A DNA stretch of 64,000 nucleotides from Candidatus Poribacteria bacterium. Its GTDB lineage: Bacteria > Abyssobacteria > SURF-5. Shown here piece by piece: positions 8,892 through 16,685 of the stretch (its first letter is position 1; each line of letters begins with the position of its first letter). The DNA is taken from assembly GCA_016215705.1 (NCBI GenBank), contig JACRIR010000003.1:3178-67177 (forward strand), read 5' to 3'. Below the pieces are notes generated by a model. It did not search any database. It had not been told where the DNA came from and saw nothing but the letters and a program-made list of their open reading frames with translations. Made by a program: the position numbers and the translations under genes.

Positions 8892-9100
8892 CCGCGACCA
8901 AAAAAGAAGAGGGAATCCGCAGATTTGCACAGCGCGGCATAGCCGCAACCAAATCGCCATATCGGGCGCGATGAATCGCGCCCCTACGGAAATCCTTCGT
9001 ATACTCCTGTAGGGGCGCAATTCATTGCGCCCGTGTGAGTTTCATACGGTGTGTCATGAGAATCGCGACAGGAATTCAAGATTTCGAATGTGAGTAGTAC
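8880..9100. repeat. Composite dispersed repeat, copy A
   Basis: Landmarks in order are GCACGGCATAGCCG, a second CAGCGCGGCATAGCCGCAACC, the palindrome GGGCGCGATGAATCGCGCCC (8964-8983), an inverted relative (9009-9033) and GTGAGTAGTAC at the end (9090-9100). The same landmarks recur near 46443 and 61859, suggesting a non-autonomous mobile repeat. The remaining 9101-9409 has only purine-rich sequence and short degenerate repeats, with no gene. Confidence 0.6.
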
Positions 9101-9409
9101 AGATTCCGGGAAGAAGAAGAAAAAAAGAGAAAGAAGAAAAGAGTTGGATCACGGATGACACGAATTCAGCGAATTACACGAATAAAGAAGTCCACTGATT
9201 TAGACTGATTTGCGCGGATTCTTGGAAAAGAAGGAAGAGAAATACGACAAGAAAAAGGAATCTGAACCGTTGATTCTCTCTTTGCGTCCTTTGCGGTGGA
9301 ACGAGTTATTTTGGACAGCAGTGGTCCGCCTCTTCAGAGTCTCTTCGCCTATCGCCTAAGTCGCCTGGCCGAACAGTCTCATCGCGCACTGATACCCGGC
9401 GAAGCGCTC

Positions 9410-10237
9410 TCAGTCCAGTTTGAACACTCGACGGGCATTGCCATGTAGGAACAAATTTTCAGTCTCTTCCTCCAGCTTCAACTCGTCGATACCTTCCAGG
9501 CATCTTGCGGCAGTGAGCATGGGATAGTTAGTGCCGAAGAGAACTTTCTTGCGCCCGTGTCCCTTGAGGTAATTCACCAACTCGGGAGGATACCGTTTGG
9601 CGGTATAGGCCGACGTGTCAATGAATACGTTTGCATGCTTTGTGGCAACGGCGATCATTTCCGTGGTCCAAGGATAGCCGATGTGGCCGCAAACCACCCT
9701 GAGCTCGGGAAAGTCAAGGGCAATCTCATCGATGTATGGGATCGGCCGGCCAGGTTCGGACGGACAGAGAGGACCGGTATGGCCGACCTGGAGACAGACC
9801 GGGACATCAAGCTCGATGCATTCCGCGTAAAGAGGATAATACCGTCGATCAGTCGCGGGCAGATTCCAGAGCCACTGTACGATTCTGAGTCCCTTAAACC
9901 CCAGTTCCTTTACGCAGCGGCGAAGCTCGCGGACGGCTTCCATTGGTTTGAACAGGTTTGCCGAGGCGATTCCCACGAGACGGTCCGGGTGTTGCTTGAC
10001 TAAGGAGGCCACTTCATCATTGGAAATGAGAGCCCCTTGAGGCCCCCACCACGCGCACATCAAACCCTTCTGCACCCGGCCTTCGTCCATTGCGGATATC
10101 GTCACCTCGACCGGAATTTCTCCTGTAAACTTCTCCATCCCCGTCCATCTGCGTAACGAGTCGAAGATGGGATGATTGATGAAATTCAGATTCGGATGCT
10201 GAATCCAGACGTCGATGATCTTTTTCTCGGCCATCAT
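9410..10237 (-). CDS. Amidohydrolase family (PF04909-type) metal-dependent hydrolase
   Basis: The start is ATG at 10235-10237 (or the next codon), with GAGGAAA a few bases upstream; a longer frame to 10399 has no ribosome site and would overlap the DUF5615 gene. The 275-residue product has the TIM-barrel amidohydrolase-2 layout: IIDVWIQHP at the N-terminus, LQVGHTG, VVCGHIGYPW and a C-terminal LFGTNYPM. The usual DxHxH metal motif is changed to DVWIQH, and the catalytic Asp of the usual GSDYP is Asn here. Either a distinct subfamily with altered metal binding or a non-hydrolytic relative such as a decarboxylase is possible. No pathway neighbour helps. Confidence 0.8.
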   Translation of the reverse strand: MMAEKKIIDVWIQHPNLNFINHPIFDSLRRWTGMEKFTGEIPVEVTISAMDEGRVQKGLMCAWWGPQGALISNDEVASLVKQHPDRLVGIASANLFKPMEAVRELRRCVKELGFKGLRIVQWLWNLPATDRRYYPLYAECIELDVPVCLQVGHTGPLCPSEPGRPIPYIDEIALDFPELRVVCGHIGYPWTTEMIAVATKHANVFIDTSAYTAKRYPPELVNYLKGHGRKKVLFGTNYPMLTAARCLEGIDELKLEEETENLFLHGNARRVFKLD

Positions 10238-10338
10238 TGCGTGTTTCCTCAATCTTGTGAATGTGAACGTTTCGACAATGAACAGAATGTTTCCATACTC
10301 TCGAGATATCCAAAGCCGTGCGGATGGAACCGTGTAGA

Positions 10339-10719
10339 TTACGAACCTGTGTCCGTCTCGGACTCGTGTATCCGAATCCGGCCGATCTCCACAATCCACA
10401 GTTTTCCTTCTACAGATAGATGGGGAAGAGTGTTTAAGAACCGGCGTACCAGTTGTTCCAACAAAGGAAGGCTTGGATTCTGCGGAACTCTAACGACAAC
10501 TATGCCACCCCCGCCGGCTGGAGGAAAATGTAGAACATCGGAGAAATCCAAATCCAACGTGATTAGGCAACGCTGTTCGTTACGACAAGCTTCATAGAGA
10601 TGTTGATCCGAGCAACCCTGCAGCTTCTGGCTTCTAACTGTTTGGACATCGTGTCCAGCGGCCTTGATAAGCGCTTGTGTTTGCGTCCCGAGGTTCTCGT
10701 CGAGTTTGAACTTCATCAT
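10339..10719 (-). CDS. DUF5615 PIN-like toxin
   Basis: A 126-residue protein typical of DUF5615, a PIN-like nuclease fold. Acidic residues sit in KFKLDENL (residues 3-10) and LITLDLDFSDV (about 53-63), as expected for the metal site. Its ATG overlaps the stop of the DUF433 gene by four bases (ATGA), so translation is coupled. DUF433 and DUF5615 form a widespread predicted type II toxin-antitoxin pair; the RNase activity is an inference from the fold. The length is normal and no truncation is seen. Confidence 0.85.
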   Translation of the reverse strand: MMKFKLDENLGTQTQALIKAAGHDVQTVRSQKLQGCSDQHLYEACRNEQRCLITLDLDFSDVLHFPPAGGGGIVVVRVPQNPSLPLLEQLVRRFLNTLPHLSVEGKLWIVEIGRIRIHESETDTGS

Positions 10720-10955
10720 TTCGCCTCGGCCGGGATATCAATGTAACGCTCTCGTGACATCTCAGCCCCATAGGCGATGGCGGCGCGGACATCCGCCTCC
10801 GTCAACTGCGGATATTCCGCGAGAACTTCCTCGATGCTCATTCCATTAGCCAGGAAATCGAGTATAAGAGACACCCAGATACGAGTTCCCTTGATGCACG
10901 GTTTGCCGAAACAGACTGTTGGATCAACGGAAATACGCTGCAATAGCGGATTCAT
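10716..10955 (-). CDS. DUF433 antitoxin
   Basis: A 79-residue protein matching DUF433: ISVDPTVCFGKPCIKGTRI near the N-terminus, then an HTH-like segment with MSIEEVLAEYPQLTEADVRAAI and a YGAEMSRE tail. It is the first gene of the operon with the DUF5615 toxin and is preceded by GAGAGGAAAGG. It would bind the toxin and repress the promoter at 11009-11036. Confidence 0.87.
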   Translation of the reverse strand: MNPLLQRISVDPTVCFGKPCIKGTRIWVSLILDFLANGMSIEEVLAEYPQLTEADVRAAIAYGAEMSRERYIDIPAEAK

Positions 10956-11008
10956 GAGCCTTTCCTTCCTCTCACCCTTTTGGAAGAGATATTAACTTCT
11001 TATGGAAT

Positions 11009-11036
11009 ATTATATCCGTCGGGTTGACAATGTCAA
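11009..11036 (-). promoter_or_regulatory. Promoter and likely operator of the DUF433/DUF5615 locus
   Basis: Minus-strand TTGACA (11036-11031) and TATAAT (11014-11009) are 16 bases apart. The -35 is half of a palindrome TTGACA-a-TGTCAA (11024-11036), a natural site for autorepression by DUF433. The rest of 10956-11367 shows no gene, only a degenerate CACGGGG/CGAAAAGG repeat stretch at 11100-11215. Confidence 0.7.
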
Positions 11037-11367
11037 TAATGGCAGAGTAAAACGTGGAACCGCCGGGGACGCAGAACACGCGCAGAGGAAATGCAGAAGA
11101 CTTTTCACCACGGGGGGTCATCCCGCGAGGCGCGGGACTTCGGAAGCCTCAGCGAAGGGACTCACGGGGAACCATTGGAGGCAAAAGGTCAAAGGCGAAA
11201 AAGACCCCCGACAAGTGTAACCAGATAGAGTACTATTGTGCCCGAAATGAGTACAGATGACGGAACGCGCCGAATTTCTGTTGCACCTGTAAAAGTGGTA
11301 TTTTGCAGTTTCATTGACGCTGTCGGCCGGATTATGACCAGATGACCTTGATAGGACCCGCAACGGT

Positions 11368-11784
11368 TCACGGACCAAAAAAAGGATCGTCTCTGATTGA
11401 TGTCAGGCATTCATCCAAAGTAAAATCAAAAAAGATACGCTGCCACTGGCCGGTGTGTCTCATCATTGACAAGTTAAACCTGTTCTGCCCGGCGTACTCC
11501 ATCCGGGCAAACCCTGTCTCGAAGAAAGGAACTATCGCGTTCGGGCCGGGACATCGGTACTTCGAAAGGAAATAGAAACCGCTGCCATGCCATTTGGTGT
11601 AGATGTCAACAATGTAGTTGAACCTATCGTCCTCCGGAGGAGGTTGGATGCTTCTCGGTTTCAGGACCGACTCGACCAACTCGTTGCTTCTCGCTTCCAC
11701 TGTGGCTTTGAGCGTATCGGTAATCTTCGGCTTGGACCCCTTTCGGGATATAGGCCCCCAGGCTCTTCCTTTTATCATTGGCAT
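11368..11784 (-). CDS. Hypothetical protein, 138 aa
   Basis: I do not recognise the family. The chain begins MPMIKGRAWGPISRKG, continues with a Lys/Arg/Glu-rich segment (KITDTLKATVEARSNELVESVLKP) and then a mixed alpha/beta segment rich in aromatics (FNYIVDIYTKWHGSGFYFLSKY; FFETGFARMEY; RQWIFFDF-like pattern), with no transmembrane span or signal peptide. CGGAGAA lies 2-3 bases before the ATG and a TGCTATAAT extended -10 lies at 11842-11834, so the gene looks real and separately expressed. It sits among toxin-antitoxin loci, which gives no firm hint of role. Confidence 0.55.
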   Translation of the reverse strand: MPMIKGRAWGPISRKGSKPKITDTLKATVEARSNELVESVLKPRSIQPPPEDDRFNYIVDIYTKWHGSGFYFLSKYRCPGPNAIVPFFETGFARMEYAGQNRFNLSMMRHTGQWQRIFFDFTLDECLTSIRDDPFFGP

Positions 11785-12150
11785 GGTTCTCCGGTTTTCC
11801 TGTTAGGTTAAATGGGTACAAGCACCAGGAGAAATTATAGCACGAATGAGGGCGAATGAGCTGCACATCGAGATTCTCGTCGAGGGAGACTATATCCCAT
11901 TCAAGTCGCTTGCCCCAAGAGACCGGGGGTTGACCTCTTCTTTCTCGTCTTCGTGCGGCGGGAACTTATTAGAGCGGAATTCAACTTGGGTTTTCATCGG
12001 GCGGAAATTTTCAGAAAACCTTTCACCACGGGGATCACGGGGAGTCACGGGGAAAAACGTAATTGCGAGCATAGTGGGCAAAAACTCCAGCCGCGATCGA
12101 GATGGCGTGATGCGCCGAGTGCCACGACAAGGGCTGTCAGATTTCTTGCA
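11785..12150. other. Intergenic stretch with no supported gene
   Basis: It holds the -10 of the preceding hypothetical gene (11834-11842) and a TTTCACCACGGGGATCACGGGG repeat near 12020-12050, a degenerate family also seen near 11102, 13240 and 15236. Open frames here look non-coding. Confidence 0.5.
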
Positions 12151-12669
12151 TCAGCTAATGACCGGCTTCAGGCTCTCCCGGAACTTCTCGTTTTTCCGAA
12201 TCATTTCTTCCACCAACTCGAAACTGTCGCTCTCACAATACACAAACCTTGATGAAAAACTCACTTGAAGGGAATTAATTCTTGTTACAATGCCGCTTGT
12301 CACCTTTATTGGTATTCCATTTGCCATCCCTTCGCAGAAAGACTCTATGATTTCAGTTTCTGGCTGATTTGTCAGTAACTACGCCAAGGCGGGGGTCGCT
12401 TTGTTCAGCATTCTAGTTTTCTCATATGTTATTTGAAACTCTTCTGCTACTGATGGACAAAACAGGCCTAGGCAAAGAGTTGAGGATATCGGCAAATATA
12501 TTTCAATTCCTGGGGCAGCCACCCCAAGACCGCTGTACGGTCCCTGATTCATTTCGTTCTGTAGCACTATTGGATTGTCAGAGATGAAGAACGGATGTTT
12601 GCGTGTAGTCTCAAACAGGACTCGTTCTTTACCCAAAAAGTCAGGAACAAACTCTTTTGCACCATGCAC
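12151..12669 (-). pseudogene. DUF4238 gene remnant with in-frame stop and missing N-terminus
   Basis: Read on the minus strand, the segment encodes a DUF4238-type C-terminal half: HPFFISDNPIVLQN, then GIEIYLPISSTLCLGLF, then a TAG at 12381-12379. Reading continues in the same frame with PETEIIESFCEGMANG, INSLQVSFSSRFVY and FELVEEMIRKNEKF to a stop at 12151. The expected N-terminal half of the family is absent. The 5' end is joined to about 20 codons of a PIN-domain gene in another frame. The gene therefore carries both a fusion deletion and a nonsense change and is very likely dead. Function of DUF4238 is unknown. Confidence 0.65.
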
Positions 12670-12728
12670 TGTGGGTTCAGATAGAAGGCAATCAGGGCGG
12701 AGGCGTCGAGAACGAAGACGTTCTTCAT
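12665..12728 (-). pseudogene. Truncated PIN-domain toxin (first ~20 codons only)
   Basis: From the ATG at 12728-12726, which overlaps the antitoxin stop as ATGA, the frame reads MKNVFVLDASALIAFYLNP, the unmistakable start of a VapC-type PIN nuclease with its first catalytic Asp. After about 20 residues the PIN similarity ends and the DNA becomes the DUF4238 remnant; the PIN frame stops after about 58 codons. The toxin has lost its other acidic residues and cannot be active. Confidence 0.65.
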
Positions 12729-12955
12729 CGTTCCAATTCTTTCTCTTTTTTCTTAAGCTGAAGGTACTTCTTAGAAGAAAAGTGCCCCCCTTTCAGGCAG
12801 CCTTTTGCAGATTTGATGGAATCCTCCAGAGGCCGCAACAGGATGCCGTCCTTCGTCTCAAGCAGTTCAAGTTCTTTCCCTTTTAGCTTTTTTGCTATTT
12901 CCGCAGGGAGATTGAGCTGGTCAGATTTCAATACGATAGCCGCCGTCTTCTTCAT
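12725..12955 (-). CDS. AbrB/MazE-like antitoxin (76 aa), now without an intact toxin
   Basis: A 76-residue protein with a swapped-hairpin AbrB-like N-terminus (AIVLKSDQLNLPAEIAKKL, then KELELLETKDGILLRP) and a basic C-terminal toxin-binding tail. It overlaps the PIN gene by four bases, the usual VapB-VapC arrangement. An AAAGGAG site is upstream. Since the toxin is truncated, the antitoxin may persist as an orphan able to counter related toxins or simply be decaying. Confidence 0.75.
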   Translation of the reverse strand: MKKTAAIVLKSDQLNLPAEIAKKLKGKELELLETKDGILLRPLEDSIKSAKGCLKGGHFSSKKYLQLKKKEKELER

Positions 12956-13000
12956 GTTCCTGCCGCTCCTTTCTTCTTCCGATCTGTCTTCTCAGGAAAT

Positions 13001-13028
13001 ACTATATCCAACGGGCTGATGGTGTCAA
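13001..13028 (-). promoter_or_regulatory. Promoter of the AbrB/PIN locus
   Basis: Minus-strand TTGACA (13028-13023) and TATAGT (13006-13001), 16 bases apart, the same spacing as at the DUF433 locus. The rest of 12956-13289 has only degenerate repeats: CGAAAAGG/CGCAAAGG tracts, an AGATTCTTCGCTTTGCTCAG copy at 13162-13187, and a CCCCGTGACTCCCCGTG tract at 13240-13262. Confidence 0.65.
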
Positions 13029-13161
13029 GGCCGCGCGACAGGCCGCGCGAGGCGCACGGGATTCCGAGTTCCGGGTTCCGAGTCTCGGGTCAACAAGAGG
13101 CGAAAAGGGAAAATTGAACCGCAAAGACGCAAAAGGCGCAAAGAAGGAGCAGGGCAAGGAG

Positions 13162-13187
13162 AGATTCTTCGCTTTGCTCAGAATGAC
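13162..13187 (-). repeat. ATTCTGAGCGAAGCGAAGAATCT dispersed repeat
   Basis: One copy of a 25-base dispersed repeat found at least seven more times in the window, always between genes. Its function is unknown. Confidence 0.6.
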
Positions 13188-13289
13188 GGAGGGGGGCAGA
13201 ATGATGTTTCTCTTTTTCCCTTTCGCCTTTCGCCTGCAATGCGATCCCCGTGACTCCCCGTGCTCTCGGCTGGCGCAACGAGGCCGAGA

Positions 13290-14297
13290 TTATACGCTGA
13301 GTTGGAGCGCGAGTTTGTAGGAGATGGGCTCGCCCGTGGGTGTGTTCGCATAACAGACTTCTTTGTGCGAGATTTCAGAAATATCGCCAGCCCCCACGTT
13401 TCTGAAATGCTTCTCAACAAACAGCAGACTCTCGAGCTCTGTGTTGTCGAAGTAGTTGAGATCAGGGTCTTTTGCTGAATAGTGCCTGGTTCCGGCGATT
13501 TCAACGCCATCCTTTTCAAAAATGACCTCTTCGACTCTCAAGGCGCGCTCATCGATCAGATCGGCCAGGTAATAGTCGTAGTGTTCGGGGACCGGACCAT
13601 ATTGAAAACAAAGGTAGCGGGCGCCGGTGATTGAAACCGACTCGTCCTTGAAGTGCTTAAAATCGGCGTAGAATAACAGCTTGTTCAACTTCGTCGTGAA
13701 CACGCCTGCCTTGCAGAAGAACAAAATCGCATTGAAAAGCTTTCTTATGTCGAGTCTCCTGTAGCCGCTGAATTCGGTCGGCTCATAATTTCCAAAGCGG
13801 TCTTCGAATTCTCTTGTAAACGAGAACGCGGCCTCTCGCTCACTCGCGAGGACTTCGATAAGGTCTTTTCTCTTTTCCGGGCCAAGCGCTTCCGGCTTCG
13901 ACCGCACCAATTCATGAAGATTTCGCGGTTCCATGGCTAGCCGCAACGCAGTCTCATGAGTATCATCCTGGAGAGCCCCGTTTTCATAACGGCTCAGCGT
14001 AGCCCCGCCCCAGCCCAGCAGTTTGCTCAATTCAGTTTGGGTAAGACCATAGCGCTTCCGGAATTTCCGTATCTCTTCAGGCTGAACCATGCAGTGTCTT
14101 TGTCGATATATTCGATAAGCTTCAGCGAGGGGGTCCTTCTTAGAATTCAGGTCCAGGAACTCCTCTCCGCAATCGCGGCATTTGTAATACTCGACCTCCA
14201 CTTTAATTGGTTCGCCCCGCACTTCAATATCTTCCAGAGCGCTAACCATCTCGATTTCAGCCTCTTTCTCGCAACCCGGGCAAATGTCCTTCTTCAT
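13290..14297 (-). CDS. MqsA-like antitoxin with HTH and C-terminal Panacea (DUF4065/SocA-like) domain
   Basis: The start is ATG at 14295-14297 after AAAGGGGATGG (or the ATG nine bases earlier), giving 335 residues. Residues 1-45 form an MqsA-type zinc ribbon (CPGCEKE ... YKCRDCGEEF). Residues 70-120 form an XRE/Cro HTH (LTQTELSKLL, SRYENGALQ). From about 180 to the end is a Panacea domain (KLNKLLFYADF, ARYLCFQYGPVPEHY). Panacea-containing antitoxins neutralise varied toxins and may act as folding-type or chaperone-dependent antitoxins. The gene lies 37 bases downstream of an MqsR-like toxin on the same strand. Combination of zinc ribbon, HTH and Panacea in one chain fits a repressor-antitoxin. 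Confidence 0.85.
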   Translation of the reverse strand: MKKDICPGCEKEAEIEMVSALEDIEVRGEPIKVEVEYYKCRDCGEEFLDLNSKKDPLAEAYRIYRQRHCMVQPEEIRKFRKRYGLTQTELSKLLGWGGATLSRYENGALQDDTHETALRLAMEPRNLHELVRSKPEALGPEKRKDLIEVLASEREAAFSFTREFEDRFGNYEPTEFSGYRRLDIRKLFNAILFFCKAGVFTTKLNKLLFYADFKHFKDESVSITGARYLCFQYGPVPEHYDYYLADLIDERALRVEEVIFEKDGVEIAGTRHYSAKDPDLNYFDNTELESLLFVEKHFRNVGAGDISEISHKEVCYANTPTGEPISYKLALQLSV

Positions 14298-14334
14298 ATT
14301 GCCCATCCCCTTTCTTTTGTCATTGCAGCATTCT

Positions 14335-14685
14335 CTATTTCCAAGGAAATCTGAGAGGATGCTGCGCAACATGAAAAGAGATGCATTTTGCAGTTCTCTT
14401 CTCGCCTATATCCGCAAGTTTGAGCTTTATGTAGACTTCCTGTGCCCCGATCTGTTTCCCGAAAACCCAGAGGTTCCCCTCTCTGGAGCTGTCGGCATCC
14501 GGACCGCTGACATAATCGCGAGCCGATAACAATAGAATCACTTCCCGACAGTCCGCCACCGTGAGATTGAGTTTGCTCAGTGTCGCCATATTTTCGACAC
14601 GCTTAATCAGCATGAACGACTTCTCAGCCGCGCTTTTGAACTCGGTCAACCACCTTGCAACGAGATCCTTCCTGTAATCCCCCAC
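14335..14685 (-). CDS. MqsR-like toxin
   Basis: A 116-residue protein. Residues 40-116 match the MqsR/RelE-like pattern: LTVADCREVILLLSARDYVSGP, LWVFGKQI, EVYIKLKL and KCISFHVAQHPLRFP. MqsR proteins are ribosome-independent mRNA interferases. It is the first gene of an operon with the MqsA-Panacea antitoxin. The toxin-first order matches mqsRA. The identification comes from the C-terminal pattern and the partner; no activity is shown here. Confidence 0.75.
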   Translation of the reverse strand: MGDYRKDLVARWLTEFKSAAEKSFMLIKRVENMATLSKLNLTVADCREVILLLSARDYVSGPDADSSREGNLWVFGKQIGAQEVYIKLKLADIGEKRTAKCISFHVAQHPLRFPWK

Positions 14686-14763
14686 TTGCGATTCCTCGTT
14701 TGCCTTACATTGGTATCTGGTTGAAACGAGATACCTGCGGCATGATTCCTTGCTGACACGTAT

Positions 14764-14812
14764 ATGTTAACATTATATGATATATTTGTCAATATCATAT
14801 ATCATATGATAT
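14764..14812 (-). promoter_or_regulatory. Promoter and operator array of the MqsR/Panacea locus
   Basis: Minus-strand TTGACA (14792-14787) and TAACAT (14769-14764) are 17 bases apart. The 9-mer ATATCATAT or its complement occurs four times (14775-14783, 14792-14800, 14799-14807, 14804-14812), the last two making a perfect 14-bp palindrome. Sites in the spacer and just upstream of the -35 fit autorepression by the HTH antitoxin. Confidence 0.7.
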
Positions 14813-15300
14813 CTGAGTAACCCATGATGTCAGCCTCTTCTCGCTATTGACTCGAGTGTTCTCTTACCGACAAGTCAACAAGAGGCGAAAAGGGGCCGCG
14901 CGGAGCGCGCGGGGTTCAGAGTTACGGGTTTCGAGTCGCGGATCGACCGATTTTGGATTCCCGATCAAAGTCGAGGACATGTTTTGGATTGCGGATTTTG
15001 GATTGGGAAAGAAGAGGAAAAGACGTGGGCGTTGAAATACTTTCGATGAAGGCTTTGCAGTCGCAGATGAGTTCCGGCGTTGCCTATTATGAGGGAGAGT
15101 TCTACAACCTAATCAGGCGGGGTCGCGGAGTCCCGGCCGTCCCATTAATACTGGTTGGCATCGCGCCGTAAGCAAGAATCGCCTTTGCCTCGGGTCTGCG
15201 ACCCTTTTGCACTTTCGCCTTTCGCCTCGAATGCGGTCCCCGTGATCCCAGTGGTACAAGTCTCTTCTTGCTTCTTATTCGTTATTCGTCCCGATTCGTT
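14813..15300. other. Intergenic stretch with no supported gene
   Basis: It contains degenerate purine-rich repeats (CGAAAAGGGG near 14884, TTTCGCCTTTCGCC near 15220, CCCCGTGATCCC near 15238) and short frames that do not look coding. Confidence 0.5.
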
Positions 15301-16638
15301 TCATTCGTGATCCGTCTCTTTTCCCTCCTTCTTCTTGCGCAGGTCCTCAAGCCGTTTGCTGATCTCGGCCTCGAAGCCCTCCGAGCTCGGCTTGTAGAAC
15401 TGCTTGCCGGGCGGGCCATAGAGTTGCTCGACGTAGTGGCCGGGATAATCGTGCGCGTATTTGTAGCCCTCGCCGTGTCCGAATCGCTTCGCGCCCGGAT
15501 AGTTTGCGTCTCGCAGATGCTTCGGCACCGGAAAGGTCGGCTGCTCGCGCACGTCCTTGCGCGCCTCCGAGATCGCCATGTAGCTCGCATTACTCTTGGG
15601 GGCGCACGCGACGTATATAGTAGCCTGCGCGAGCGGTATCTGCGCCTCGGGCATGCCGACAAACTCGCTCACCTGCATTGCGGCGTTCGCGACCACGAGG
15701 GCCTGCGGGTCGGCGTTTCCGACGTCCTCCGATGCGCAAATAACGATTCTCCGCGCTATGAATCTCGGTTCTTCGCCCGCCTCAAGCATTTTGGCAAGCC
15801 AGTAGATTGCTGCGTCGGGGTCAGAGCCGCGCATGCTCTTGATGAAAGCCGAGATCGTGTCGTAGTGCTCATCGCCTGTGCCGTCATATACGATGGCCTT
15901 GCGTTGGATCGATTCCTCGGCTATCTCGAGAGTTATGTGAGTGATGCCGTCACTGTCCGGTGGAGTCGTAACCGCGGCGACCTCGAGAGCGTTCAATACG
16001 CGTCGAGCGTCGCCATCCGAGGCGTTTGCCCAATGGCTCCGGGCCTCGGGGTCAAGCCGAATCTTCATCTTGCCCAACCCACGCTCCTTATCTGTGAGCG
16101 CATGATCGATCAAACTCGAAATGTGCTTGGGGCCGAGTGACTGGAACTGGAATATCTGCGAGCGAGACACGAGAGGAGCGTTCACAGCGAAGAACGGGTT
16201 CTGCGTAGTCGCCCCGATGAACGTTATCGCGCCTTCTTCGACGTCCGGGAGGAGCGCGTCCTGCTGAGCGCGGTTGAAGCGATGTATTTCGTCGACGAAC
16301 ACGATGGTTTTCTTGCCGCTCGAGAGTATCCTCTGGCGCGCGCCGTCGATCAATTGTCTCAGGTCGGCGACGCCTGATGTGACCGCGTTCAGCCGCTGAA
16401 ACGACGCGCGCGAGGTGTTCGCGATAATGCGGGCAAGCGCGGTTTTGCCGGTCCCGGGCGGGCCGTAGAAAATTGCGCTCGAGAGCTTGTCTGCCTCAAT
16501 CTGCTTGCGCAACAACATGCTTTTGCCGATGAGGTGTTCTTGTCCGACGAATTCGTCGAGCGTGCGCGGGGCCATTCTCCACGCGAGCGGCGCGTTTTTC
16601 TCGCCTGCGCGCCGGGCCTCTTCCTCAAAAAGGTCCAC
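15301..16638 (-). CDS. rarA: Replication-associated recombination protein A (RarA/MgsA AAA+ ATPase)
   Basis: The chosen start is GTG at 16636-16638 (VDLFEEEARR), with GAAGGTGG eight bases upstream; the longer frame adds 17 unlike residues. The product has 445 residues, the normal RarA length. It has Walker A GPPGTGKT (residues 59-66), Walker B IVFVDEIHRF (112-121), sensor 1 ATTQNP (143-148) and the C-terminal MgsA tetramerisation region. RarA is a clamp-loader-like ATPase that acts at stalled forks with SSB. It lies 47 bases downstream of the URO-D-like gene and is probably co-transcribed with it, without an evident functional link. Confidence 0.95.
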   Translation of the reverse strand: MDLFEEEARRAGEKNAPLAWRMAPRTLDEFVGQEHLIGKSMLLRKQIEADKLSSAIFYGPPGTGKTALARIIANTSRASFQRLNAVTSGVADLRQLIDGARQRILSSGKKTIVFVDEIHRFNRAQQDALLPDVEEGAITFIGATTQNPFFAVNAPLVSRSQIFQFQSLGPKHISSLIDHALTDKERGLGKMKIRLDPEARSHWANASDGDARRVLNALEVAAVTTPPDSDGITHITLEIAEESIQRKAIVYDGTGDEHYDTISAFIKSMRGSDPDAAIYWLAKMLEAGEEPRFIARRIVICASEDVGNADPQALVVANAAMQVSEFVGMPEAQIPLAQATIYVACAPKSNASYMAISEARKDVREQPTFPVPKHLRDANYPGAKRFGHGEGYKYAHDYPGHYVEQLYGPPGKQFYKPSSEGFEAEISKRLEDLRKKKEGKETDHE

Positions 16639-16685
16639 TGAATTCCACCTTCTTTCCGAACGGATTATAGCGCCGGCGGTACAAC

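Noticed and set aside
8360-8974. 204-codon plus-strand frame overlapping hemolysin III
   Set aside because: Out-of-frame shadow of the hemolysin III gene that continues into the repeat.
14953-15171. 72-codon frame between the MqsR locus and rarA
   Set aside because: Built from repeat-rich DNA, no ribosome site, no recognisable domain.
15268-16140. 290-codon plus-strand frame opposite rarA
   Set aside because: Shadow; the minus-strand frame carries all AAA+ motifs.
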